This document shows, in pieces, positions 1-5,265 of a stretch of 5,821 nt of DNA. Source of the stretch: Terriglobia bacterium (lineage in GTDB: Bacteria > Acidobacteriota > Terriglobia > UBA7540). A program made the position numbers and the translations under genes. Position 1 is the stretch's first letter, and every line of letters starts with the position of its first letter. The notes under the pieces were generated by a model. That model searched no databases. It worked only from the letters and a program-made list of their open reading frames with translations, and had not been told where the DNA came from. The stretch is from positions 1 to 5,821 of the forward strand of contig JAIQGB010000294.1 of the NCBI GenBank assembly GCA_020072905.1, read 5' to 3'.

Positions 1-966
1 TTATTCTGACTTCTGACTCCTGACTTCTGACTCCCTCTTTTTCCTCGCGCTCACGACACGTGGAATCCCGCGCAGGTCGGCCTTGACCTCGATATCTGTC
101 CACGCCGATGTAGCGCCGACCTTTAGGTCGGCACCATCACCTGCCGGGCCAAAGCCAGGTGCTACGTCGTGCCCAAGAAGCGAAACCACCGCGTCGCGCA
201 TATTGTAGCCAATCTCGACGACCACATGGCCCCCGGGCTTGAGCACCCGAAGCGCCTGCGGAAACAGGCGGCGATAGATCTCGTCACCAGTTTCGAGATC
301 GCCCAGCGCCACGCGCGGCTCAAAGTCGCGGACCTCCCGCTGAACCTTGTCCAGCTCATCGCGCGAGACGTAAGGCGGATTCGACACCACGAAGTCAAAC
401 GTCCCCAGGAAGTCGTCATCCAAAAACCGTCCAAGCAGATCGCCTTCCAGAAATTTGATGCGCTCGGGCATCCCGAGCCGCAGGGCGTTTTCGGAGGCGA
501 CCACCAGCGCCATGCGCGAGATATCCACGCCGAAGAGGATGGCGCGCGGCAGCTCCGAAGCGAGTGCCAGGGCGATGCAACCGGAGCCCGTGCCGACGTC
601 CACGATGTGCAGACGCGCGTCTTTCGGGCAGCCACGGCGCTCGAGGATGTCGAGCACGGTCTCGACCACGTGCTCGGTCTCCGGGCGCGGAATGAGCACG
701 TCCGGCGTGACGACGAAATCGAGTCCCCAAAATTCCTGGTGTCCCGTGATGTACTGCGTGGGCTTGCCAGTCGCGCGCTCGGCGATCAGGTCGAAGTAGC
801 GGTCGATCGTCTCTTGCGGGACTTCTTTCTCAGGGTGCGCATAGAGAAAGCCGCGGTCGCAGGCAAGCAGGTGCATGAGCAGCAGCTCCGCGGCGAGCTG
901 TGCCGAGGGCACGTGGTGTTCGAGGAGGGTTTTGAGGCCGGATTGGAGGGTTTCGCGGAGTTGCAT
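1..966 (-). CDS. prmC: Peptide chain release factor N5-glutamine methyltransferase PrmC (HemK), with repeat-derived insertions near the C terminus
   Basis: Uses S-adenosylmethionine to methylate the glutamine of the GGQ motif of release factors 1 and 2, which raises termination efficiency; cytoplasmic. The 321-residue product has an N-terminal helical domain (about 1-75), the family motif RPETE (94-98), the SAM-binding glycine loop DVGTGSG (123-129), an acidic residue at the end of the next strand (GVDIS, 146-150) and the catalytic NPPY (196-199). The C-terminal part DLRGIPRVVSAR (297-308) is also typical. Two things are odd. Residues about 268-286 are encoded by a palindromic repeat (110-165) and interrupt the usual short link between the helix ending SLLG and the strand beginning WTDI. 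The last residues (about 312-321) are encoded by a heptamer array. The ATG fits the family N terminus, but no Shine-Dalgarno precedes it because the upstream DNA is a repeat. The gene follows prfA, its substrate gene, by 107 bp. Function is secure from the motifs; activity with the insertion is inferred. Confidence 0.95.
   Translation of the reverse strand: MQLRETLQSGLKTLLEHHVPSAQLAAELLLMHLLACDRGFLYAHPEKEVPQETIDRYFDLIAERATGKPTQYITGHQEFWGLDFVVTPDVLIPRPETEHVVETVLDILERRGCPKDARLHIVDVGTGSGCIALALASELPRAILFGVDISRMALVVASENALRLGMPERIKFLEGDLLGRFLDDDFLGTFDFVVSNPPYVSRDELDKVQREVRDFEPRVALGDLETGDEIYRRLFPQALRVLKPGGHVVVEIGYNMRDAVVSLLGHDVAPGFGPAGDGADLKVGATSAWTDIEVKADLRGIPRVVSARKKRESEVRSQKSE
4..31. repeat. Heptamer tandem array overlapping the 3' end of prmC
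   Basis: Four consecutive 7-bp units on the plus strand read TTCTGAC, TTCTGAC, TCCTGAC and TTCTGAC, that is GTCAGRA on the coding strand of prmC. A partial fifth unit (TCCCTCT) follows. The array supplies the last codons of prmC and abuts its TAA stop at 1-3, and it may continue beyond the window. Similar short heptamer arrays are common in intergenic DNA of some environmental bacteria; no function is claimed here. Confidence 0.8.
110..165. repeat. 56-bp palindromic element inserted in frame within prmC
   Basis: The element begins GTAGCGCC and ends GGTGCTAC, imperfect terminal inverted repeats (7 of 8). Inside are two hairpins: GCCGACC (115-121) pairs with GGTCGGC (126-132) around a TTTA loop, and CACCTG (138-143) pairs with CAGGTG (156-161). 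It has the same GTAGC/GCTAC ends as the element in the prfA-prmC spacer. On the minus strand it is translated into residues about 268-286 of PrmC, including the peptide ADLKVGATS, which has no counterpart I recognise in ordinary PrmC. No clear target-site duplication is visible. It looks like a non-autonomous palindromic unit, because no coding capacity or transposase is nearby. Confidence 0.75.
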
Positions 967-970
967 CGTA

Positions 971-1073
971 ACTGTAGCGACGCTCAGCGCGCCGTAGCGC
1001 CAGCTTCCAGCCGGCTGTCGACTGCCGCCAAGATGGCGGCGCTACAACGGCGGTCGGAGATCGCCGCTACAGT
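971..1073. repeat. Composite palindromic repeat filling the prfA-prmC spacer
   Basis: Outer ends ACTGTAGCGACG (971-982) and CGCCGCTACAGT (1062-1073) are inverted repeats matching at 11 of 12 positions. A nested unit has perfect 8-bp ends, GTAGCGCC (994-1001) and GGCGCTAC (1038-1045). Several hairpins follow each other: 977-992, 1001-1017, GCCGCCA/TGGCGGC (1024-1030 with 1034-1040, loop AGA) and GGCGGTC/GATCGCC (1049-1055 with 1059-1065, one GU pair). The element starts directly at the prfA stop codon and ends five bases from the prmC start. No U-run follows any stem on either strand, so it is not an intrinsic terminator. In the transcript it would place structured RNA where the prmC ribosome-binding site should be. 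Confidence 0.8.
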
Positions 1074-2171
1074 TTACGCCGCTTCGCTCTCACCATTGAG
1101 CTTTTTGGTCTGGTAATGAGTAATGAGGGCCTCGATGATGTCGTCGAGCTTGCCGTCCATGATGCGGTCGAGCTGATGGATAGTGAGGCCGATGCGATGG
1201 TCGGTGAGGCGGTTCTGGGGGAAGTTGTAAGTGCGAATCTTCTCGCTGCGGTCGCCCGTGCCCACCATCGAGCGGCGCTCCTCGGTGATCTGTTTCTGCT
1301 GTTCCTGAAGCTTCAACTCGTAGAGCCGCGAGCGCAGCACGCGCATCGCCTTGGCACGGTTCTTAATTTGGGATTTCTCGTCCTGGCAGGAGACGACGAT
1401 GCCGGAGGGCAGGTGTGTGATGCGCACGGCGGAATAAGTGGTGTTCACCGACTGGCCGCCGGGCCCCGAGCTGCAAAACGTGTCGATGCGGATGTCTTTA
1501 GGGTCGATCTGGATTTCAACTTCATCGGCCTCGGGCAGCACCGCCACGGTAATTGCCGAAGTATGGATGCGTCCCTGCTGCTCGGTCTCCGGCACACGCT
1601 GCACGCGGTGGACGCCGCTTTCGTATTTCAGTTTGCTATAGACTTTCTGGCCTTCGATGACCGCGATGACTTCTTTGAGGCCACCCACACCCGAAAGGCT
1701 AGAGGACAGCACTTCGACTCTCCAGCGCTGCGACTCCGCGTAGCGGCTGTACATGCGGAAAATTTCCTCGGCAAATAGCGTGGCTTCGTCGCCGCCGGTG
1801 CCGGCGCGGATTTCGAGGACGATGTTCTTGTCGTCGTTCGGGTCGCGCGGGACCATCAGGGTTTTGATTTCCTGCTCGACCTGCTCGCGTTGCTTCTCCA
1901 AGTCCGTGAGCTCTTCGTGCGCGAGGGCCTTCATTTCAGAATCGGACGAGGATTCTTCCAGGAGTTCCTTCGCGCCACGAATCGATTTTTCGATGTCCTT
2001 CCAATGGCGAAACTTCTCGACCACTTCGCTGATTTCGGCGTGGGCCTTGGCGACTTTCTGGTAGCGTGCCGCGTCCGCCAACACTTGTGGGTCGCTGAGC
2101 TGCGCGGTCAGCTCGTCGTACTTCTTTTCGATTTCGGCGAGCTTTTCAAGAAATTGCATGTCTAAAACCAT
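1074..2171 (-). CDS. prfA: Peptide chain release factor 1 (RF1)
   Basis: Recognises UAA and UAG stop codons in the ribosomal A site and triggers hydrolysis of peptidyl-tRNA. The product of up to 365 residues has an N-terminal coiled-coil region (about 5-105), the codon-recognition tripeptide PET (194-196) within RVPETEQQGRIHTS, the form found in many RF1 proteins, and the catalytic GGQ (238-240) within SSGPGGQSVNTT. TYNFPQNRLTDHRI (314-327) is the usual RF1 C-terminal block. The PxT-type tripeptide distinguishes it from RF2 (SPF). Length is normal (family about 355-365). The start is uncertain: the first ATG (2171) and the internal ATG at 2159 (residue 5, MQFLEKLAEIEKKY) are both possible, neither has a clear Shine-Dalgarno, and the second matches the usual family N terminus better. 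It lies 105 bp downstream of the DUF1385 gene and 107 bp upstream of prmC, whose product modifies Gln240. Confidence 0.97.
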   Translation of the reverse strand: MVLDMQFLEKLAEIEKKYDELTAQLSDPQVLADAARYQKVAKAHAEISEVVEKFRHWKDIEKSIRGAKELLEESSSDSEMKALAHEELTDLEKQREQVEQEIKTLMVPRDPNDDKNIVLEIRAGTGGDEATLFAEEIFRMYSRYAESQRWRVEVLSSSLSGVGGLKEVIAVIEGQKVYSKLKYESGVHRVQRVPETEQQGRIHTSAITVAVLPEADEVEIQIDPKDIRIDTFCSSGPGGQSVNTTYSAVRITHLPSGIVVSCQDEKSQIKNRAKAMRVLRSRLYELKLQEQQKQITEERRSMVGTGDRSEKIRTYNFPQNRLTDHRIGLTIHQLDRIMDGKLDDIIEALITHYQTKKLNGESEAA

Positions 2172-2184
2172 GGCGTCGGAAGCC

Positions 2185-2198
2185 AGGAGTCAGAATCA
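2185..2198. repeat. Short copy of the GTCAGAA heptamer, opposite orientation, just upstream of prfA
   Basis: The plus strand reads AGGAGTCAGAATCA, about two units of the GGAGTCA/GAAGTCA type. This is the same heptamer as the array at 4-31 but inverted relative to it. It sits 14 bp upstream of the first prfA ATG, where no Shine-Dalgarno is seen. At this length chance similarity cannot be excluded. Confidence 0.4.
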
Positions 2199-2227
2199 AG
2201 GGCTGCCTCTCGGCCCGCCTCCTGCTC

Positions 2228-2269
2228 TGCTGCCTACTGTTTTTTCCGTACTCCCTACTTCCTACTTCC
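2228..2269. repeat. Degenerate heptamer array between DUF1385 and prfA
   Basis: On the minus strand, starting 7 bp after the DUF1385 stop codon, six in-phase 7-bp units read GGAAGTA, GGAAGTA, GGGAGTA, CGGAAAA, AACAGTA and GGCAGCA. The first three are nearly identical and the rest keep the spacing of the final TA or CA. The unit differs from the GTCAGAA heptamer at 4-31, but the period is the same. The remainder of this 105-bp spacer shows no terminator and no clear promoter, which agrees with co-transcription of prfA from upstream. Confidence 0.65.
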
Positions 2270-2276
2270 GCTCTTG

Positions 2277-3275
2277 CTATGCGACGACGAGTTCCCCGCC
2301 GCGGGATTTCTCCATTTCCATCGCGGCTTCGAGGGCGCGGATGGCGGTTTCGAGCTGCGCGTCGTTCGGCTCGCGCGTGGTGATACGTTGCAGCCAAAGG
2401 CCCGGCTGCGCGGCCCAGCGCCAGAGCGGCCCTTGGGCCTTCGCCGCAAAGCGGATGAATTCGTAAGAGACGCCCACGATGAGGGGCAGCAGGAGCAATC
2501 GCCCTGCCAGCCGCCCGGCGAACGATTGGAATGGCAGGAACATGTAGAGCACCATGGCGATGACCATCACTACGAGCAAAAAACTCGTGCCGCAGCGCGG
2601 ATGGAAGCGCGTGCAGTCGCGCGCCGTGGCCAGGTCAAAACGGCCCGTCTTCTCGTATGCCCACACCACCTTGTGTTCCGCGCCGTGATATTCGAAGATA
2701 CGCTGGATGTCCTTCCACTGCGCGATCAGCCACAAGAAGCCGAGAAAGAGCAGGATGCGGATCACACCATCCACCAGATTGAAAACCAGGGTGCTTTTCG
2801 CTGCCAAGTAGTGGCCTTGCACCTGCGTCGCGAGGTAAAGCGGCAGAAACTTGTAGAAGAAAATGAAGAATCCCAACGAGATGGCGAGGTTGAGGGCGAG
2901 CAGCCAGTTGTTCAACTCCGGCTTCTTCTCGCGGGGCTTCGACTCCTTCTCCTCGAGCGCCTCCGCGGCCGAATAGCGCAGGGCGCGGATTCCCAGCACC
3001 ATCGCCTGCCCGAGCGTGCCGAGTCCGCGCAGGAGGGGATATTTCAGCCACGGATACTTCTCCGACGGCCGCACAAGAGAATCTTGCAACACCGCGATGT
3101 CTCCCGCGGGGCGCCGCACGGCCACGGCGAAGGAATGCGGCGAGCGCATCATGACCCCTTCAATGACCGCTTGCCCTCCCACCAGGATTTCCTCCGGGCC
3201 CTGGAAAAACGGCAGCGCGACGAGGCGCAGCGCCCGGCGCACCGCAGTCGTGAACTTTGAGCGGAGGCTCTTCAT
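2277..3275 (-). CDS. DUF1385 (YqhQ-type) integral membrane protein, function unknown
   Basis: A 332-residue protein with the family signature GGQAVIEGVMMRSP (33-46) near the N terminus. The second signature is EYHGAEHKVVWAYE (195-208) followed by HPRCGTSFL (225-233). Hydrophobic segments at about 123-150, 163-186, 230-250 and 255-275 predict four membrane passes. A charged stretch (107-120, rich in E and K) precedes the first. The C-terminal block LQRITTREPND (295-305) is also typical. The histidines and cysteines of the GAEHK and HPRCGT motifs could bind a metal, which is inference. The biochemical role is unknown. The gene precedes prfA and prmC in many bacteria (often with rpmE, absent here). 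The ATG at 3275 is preceded by AAGGA at a spacing of four bases, and the start fits the family. Confidence 0.9.
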   Translation of the reverse strand: MKSLRSKFTTAVRRALRLVALPFFQGPEEILVGGQAVIEGVMMRSPHSFAVAVRRPAGDIAVLQDSLVRPSEKYPWLKYPLLRGLGTLGQAMVLGIRALRYSAAEALEEKESKPREKKPELNNWLLALNLAISLGFFIFFYKFLPLYLATQVQGHYLAAKSTLVFNLVDGVIRILLFLGFLWLIAQWKDIQRIFEYHGAEHKVVWAYEKTGRFDLATARDCTRFHPRCGTSFLLVVMVIAMVLYMFLPFQSFAGRLAGRLLLLPLIVGVSYEFIRFAAKAQGPLWRWAAQPGLWLQRITTREPNDAQLETAIRALEAAMEMEKSRGGELVVA

Positions 3276-3297
3276 ACCATCCTTCTGAGCGACAAGA

Positions 3298-3326
3298 ATC
3301 TTATCATGAGCCGTGAGCGCTGCCAG
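3298..3326 (-). promoter_or_regulatory. Candidate sigma-70-type promoter for the DUF1385-prfA-prmC operon
   Basis: Read on the minus strand, CTGGCA (3326-3321) lies 17 bp from TAAGAT (3303-3298). Each hexamer matches the consensus at four of six positions. The predicted transcript would start about 15 bases before the AAGGA ribosome-binding site of the DUF1385 gene. The -35 overlaps the hairpin at 3311-3336. The match is weak and based on spacing and position only. Confidence 0.3.
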
Positions 3327-3336
3327 AGCGCTACGG
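3311..3336. repeat. Hairpin with GCTACGG end upstream of the DUF1385 operon
   Basis: CCGTGAGCGCT (3311-3321) pairs with AGCGCTACGG (3327-3336) around a GCCAG loop, with one bulged base. The arms contain the palindrome AGCGCT twice. The GTAGCGC/GCGCTAC arm resembles the ends of the elements at 110-165 and 971-1073, so it is possibly a minimal member of the same family. It could also be an operator for the adjacent promoter. Confidence 0.5.
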
Positions 3337-3488
3337 GACTCCCCGGCTCAAGGCAGTTTCCTACAGGAGATTAGATGCTCCGGCGCGGCCTGTCAGGCTA
3401 GCATTCAGAATATCCGGACTCCGGCGGGGTGTCAATTCGGCGCCCCCCGGGAGCGGCCGTGCGGAATGTGCCAGGCACCTCACTTTCG

Positions 3489-3517
3489 TTGGAATTCCGG
3501 GCCTGCGGGTTTATAAT
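3489..3517 (+). promoter_or_regulatory. Sigma-70-type promoter for the zinc-ribbon gene
   Basis: TTGGAA (3489-3494, four of six) and a perfect TATAAT (3512-3517) are separated by exactly 17 bp. The predicted start point near 3524 gives a leader of about 44 bases with GAGGGA seven bases or less from the ATG. The inverted repeat CCGGGC (3497-3502) / GCCCGG (3518-3523) brackets the -10 element and could be a repressor site or a chance GC palindrome. Confidence 0.65.
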
Positions 3518-3567
3518 GCCCGGGATTTTCGAGCGCTCCGCTGTAGCCTGTGATTTGAGGGACAATC

Positions 3568-3894
3568 ATGATCGGAGCCGAGCCGCGCCTGGGCGATCTG
3601 ATTGACGACTATTGCCACCGCTGTCGTCTGCTGCTCAATCACGCCATTGCCAGCCTGGTGGATGGGCACGTTGTGAAGGTGATCTGCCAGACCTGCTACT
3701 CCGAACACGCCTACCAGCACGGGCAGGGCGGCAAGAAGAAAACCGGCCCGCGGGCCACCTTGTTTGACCAGGTCCTCGCCAAGGTCTCGTCCCCTGAAGA
3801 GGATTCCGAAAGCGTTGCCACGAAGAAGAAACCCGCTGAGCCCGCTCGCCATATCACCCGGCGCAAGGGAAAGTCGCCGCGCTCGAAATCCTGA
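3568..3894 (+). CDS. Small zinc-ribbon-like hypothetical protein with a basic tail
   Basis: A 108-residue protein whose first half contains two CxxC knuckles, CHRC (16-19) and CQTC (40-43), about 20 residues apart with a conserved-looking VDGHVVKVICQTC strand. Histidines at 17, 47 and 51 lie near the cysteines. This is the layout of a treble-clef or zinc-ribbon domain binding one zinc. The second half (about 54-108) is low in hydrophobics and rich in K, R, E, S and P, probably disordered and ending in a strongly basic tail (RRKGKSPRSKS). Together this suggests nucleic-acid or protein binding, but the function is unknown. The ATG at 3568 is supported by GAGGGA just upstream and by the promoter at 3489-3517. 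It stands alone: it is divergent from the DUF1385 operon, and its TGA lies 15 bp from the stop of the convergent glycosyltransferase gene. I do not recognise a named family. Confidence 0.85.
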   Translation: MIGAEPRLGDLIDDYCHRCRLLLNHAIASLVDGHVVKVICQTCYSEHAYQHGQGGKKKTGPRATLFDQVLAKVSSPEEDSESVATKKKPAEPARHITRRKGKSPRSKS

Positions 3895-3909
3895 CTCGCC
3901 AGACCGCGC

Positions 3910-5163
3910 TCACCCATCACGTCGCAAGACACGGACTTGATTCACGGACCTCAACTCGTAATGCGTGCCTCGCCATTCGATTCGACGCGTGAATGCCGCA
4001 AGGAGGAAGTTGTAGAGCATCACCCAGGGCACGAGCGGCGCCAGTTGCCAATAACGCGCGCCCAGACGTTCCAGCGTCACACTCTCTTCGGGAAAAAGTT
4101 TGCGTGCCACGGTCGTCCGCACGTGGCCTTTGGCCATGCCGAAGGCGAGGATCGCGACGAGGGCCAAGGCGATTGCGGCGCGAGCCTGGAAGGGGGTGGC
4201 AGGGCAAGCCAGGAGTCCCAGGCCCATCAGCAACGTCCCGCAATACAACAGGTGCGAGGCAAGTCCCAGCCACCAGAGCCGCGGCGCATAGACACGTGTG
4301 ATGATGATCTGCCGGTTTGACCAGCGCAAAAAGTCAGCGAAGGAGGATTCCTCGCGGGAGGCGACCAGACAGCGGGGTTCGAAGTGAATCCGGCCGTGAG
4401 CCTCGCGCACGGCGCGCGTGAGCGCGTAGTCGTCGCTGACGGTGTGCGCCCAATAGCGCTCGGCGATCTCGAGGCGGCGGAAGTCTGCAGCGCGGATGGC
4501 CATCGAGCCGCCCCAGGCAAAGTTGTGGTCGTGGTCTCCGAGCAGCGTGGCGACGGAAGTGTCCCAGGCGGCACGCAACTGTGAGACGATATTTCCGCCG
4601 GGAAGGTACCAGCGGAATCCCGTGCTCACAGTTACCTGAGGGTCGGCGAGCGGCGCCAGGAGCGAGCGCAGCCAGTCGTGCGAGGGGCGAGCGTCGATGT
4701 CGGCGAAAACCAGAACCTCCACTTCGCCTTCCACCGCTTCGACTCCACGCAGCAGATTGTTGACCTTTTCTCCGCGCTCGTCCACATAGCCGGCGACGAC
4801 CAGAGACGTCTTCGGGCCGCCATCCACATGGCGAGCCAGATGGTCGGAAATGAATCGCCAAGCGGGATCTTTTTCATCTGCCACGACCAAGACCACTTGG
4901 TAGGCCGGGTAATCCTGGTCAAGAAAACTTGCGAGGTTGACCTGCAAGTCCGCGTCAATTCCTTTGCAGGGGATGATGACGGCGGCAGAAGGGAACCAGG
5001 TGCCTCGTGGCGCTTGGAGGCTCCTGTGGACAAAGCCTTGAAACTTGTAGCCGTCGCGTAGTGACACGAGGCTCTGAATAGCGAGCAACGCCGCGAGCAC
5101 GAAGAATAAGTTGAGAGCGAGGTTGATGGTCAGGCGCAGGTCCCCTGTTTGATCTCCGCGCAA
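3910..5163 (-). CDS. Membrane-anchored family 2/21 glycosyltransferase (ceramide/hopanoid glucosyltransferase-like)
   Basis: A 417-residue processive-type GT2 enzyme. An N-terminal membrane helix lies at about 12-34. The GT-A domain has AVIIPCKGID (61-70), NLASFLDQDYP (76-86), the metal-binding FADIDARP (153-160, DxD at 155-157), the acceptor loop AWGGSMAIRAADF (216-228), the catalytic-base region VSDDYALTR (242-250) and FLRWSNRQ (278-285). The last corresponds to the family QxxRW motif, but the usual Q or R is D277 here. Hydrophobic segments at about 297-320, 327-345 and 371-392 follow, and the C terminus (IEWRGTHYELRS, 395-406) is typical. The overall pattern resembles ceramide glucosyltransferases and HpnI, so the acceptor may be a lipid, which is inference. 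The start is uncertain. The frame opens after a TAG at 5182-5184 and contains no early ATG; the first candidate is TTG at 5163 with no convincing Shine-Dalgarno. GTG at 5100 (residue 22) is an alternative but would cut into the first helix. A weak extended -10 (TGCTAGACT, 5187-5179) lies upstream. Confidence 0.88.
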   Translation of the reverse strand: MRGDQTGDLRLTINLALNLFFVLAALLAIQSLVSLRDGYKFQGFVHRSLQAPRGTWFPSAAVIIPCKGIDADLQVNLASFLDQDYPAYQVVLVVADEKDPAWRFISDHLARHVDGGPKTSLVVAGYVDERGEKVNNLLRGVEAVEGEVEVLVFADIDARPSHDWLRSLLAPLADPQVTVSTGFRWYLPGGNIVSQLRAAWDTSVATLLGDHDHNFAWGGSMAIRAADFRRLEIAERYWAHTVSDDYALTRAVREAHGRIHFEPRCLVASREESSFADFLRWSNRQIIITRVYAPRLWWLGLASHLLYCGTLLMGLGLLACPATPFQARAAIALALVAILAFGMAKGHVRTTVARKLFPEESVTLERLGARYWQLAPLVPWVMLYNFLLAAFTRRIEWRGTHYELRSVNQVRVLRRDG

Positions 5164-5219
5164 CCCTGTCGAGAAGGGAGTCTAGCACAACCGCATTTTC
5201 GCGCCTCTTCGAGTGCGGC

Positions 5220-5248
5220 TTGAGTTTTCGCCGCATCCTTCTTATAGT
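5220..5248 (+). promoter_or_regulatory. Sigma-70-type promoter for the rightward glycosyltransferase
   Basis: TTGAGT (5220-5225, four of six) and TATAGT (5243-5248, five of six) are separated by exactly 17 bp. The predicted start point near 5255 leaves a leader of only about 11 bases before the ATG at 5266, with no strong Shine-Dalgarno, so translation would be nearly leaderless. The site lies in the 102-bp divergent spacer shared with the leftward glycosyltransferase. Confidence 0.5.
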
Positions 5249-5265
5249 CGCGCGCGGGTGCAGCG

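Larger units (their letters stand above)
3276..3567. other. Divergent intergenic region
   Basis: These 292 bp separate the leftward DUF1385 start from the rightward zinc-ribbon start. They hold candidate promoters for both directions, a GTAGC-type hairpin at 3311-3336, a small perfect palindrome GTGCC-A-GGCAC (3468-3478) and the near-direct repeat CTCCGGCG (3374-3381 and 3420-3427). A 67-codon frame at 3313-3516 has no recognisable domain and overlaps the promoter, so it is not called. No tRNA, riboswitch or small RNA was recognised. Confidence 0.6.

Noticed and set aside
4..31. Heptamer array as a CRISPR or iteron-type origin
   Set aside because: Units are only 7 bp without spacers, and no rep or cas gene is nearby.
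1024..1040. Strong GC hairpin after prfA as an intrinsic terminator
   Set aside because: No U-run follows on the minus strand, and it is part of a larger palindromic repeat between two co-directional genes.
169..1116. 315-codon open frame on the plus strand, antisense to prmC
   Set aside because: It lies opposite a gene with all PrmC motifs, its protein has no recognisable domain, and long antisense frames are expected in GC-rich DNA.
2274..3260. 328-codon open frame on the plus strand, antisense to DUF1385
   Set aside because: It is a mirror of a clearly conserved membrane protein; its translation is a charged, H/R/Q-rich composition typical of shadow frames.
3468..3478. GTGCC-A-GGCAC palindrome as an operator or repeat unit
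   Set aside because: It has only five paired bases and a single-base centre; no second copy was found in the window, so it is kept only as a note.
3313..3516. 67-codon frame in the divergent intergenic region
   Set aside because: No domain, no Shine-Dalgarno seen, and it overlaps the hairpin and the promoter of the zinc-ribbon gene.
3892..3912. Bidirectional terminator between the convergent zinc-ribbon and glycosyltransferase genes
   Set aside because: The 15-bp gap has no stem and no T-run on either strand.
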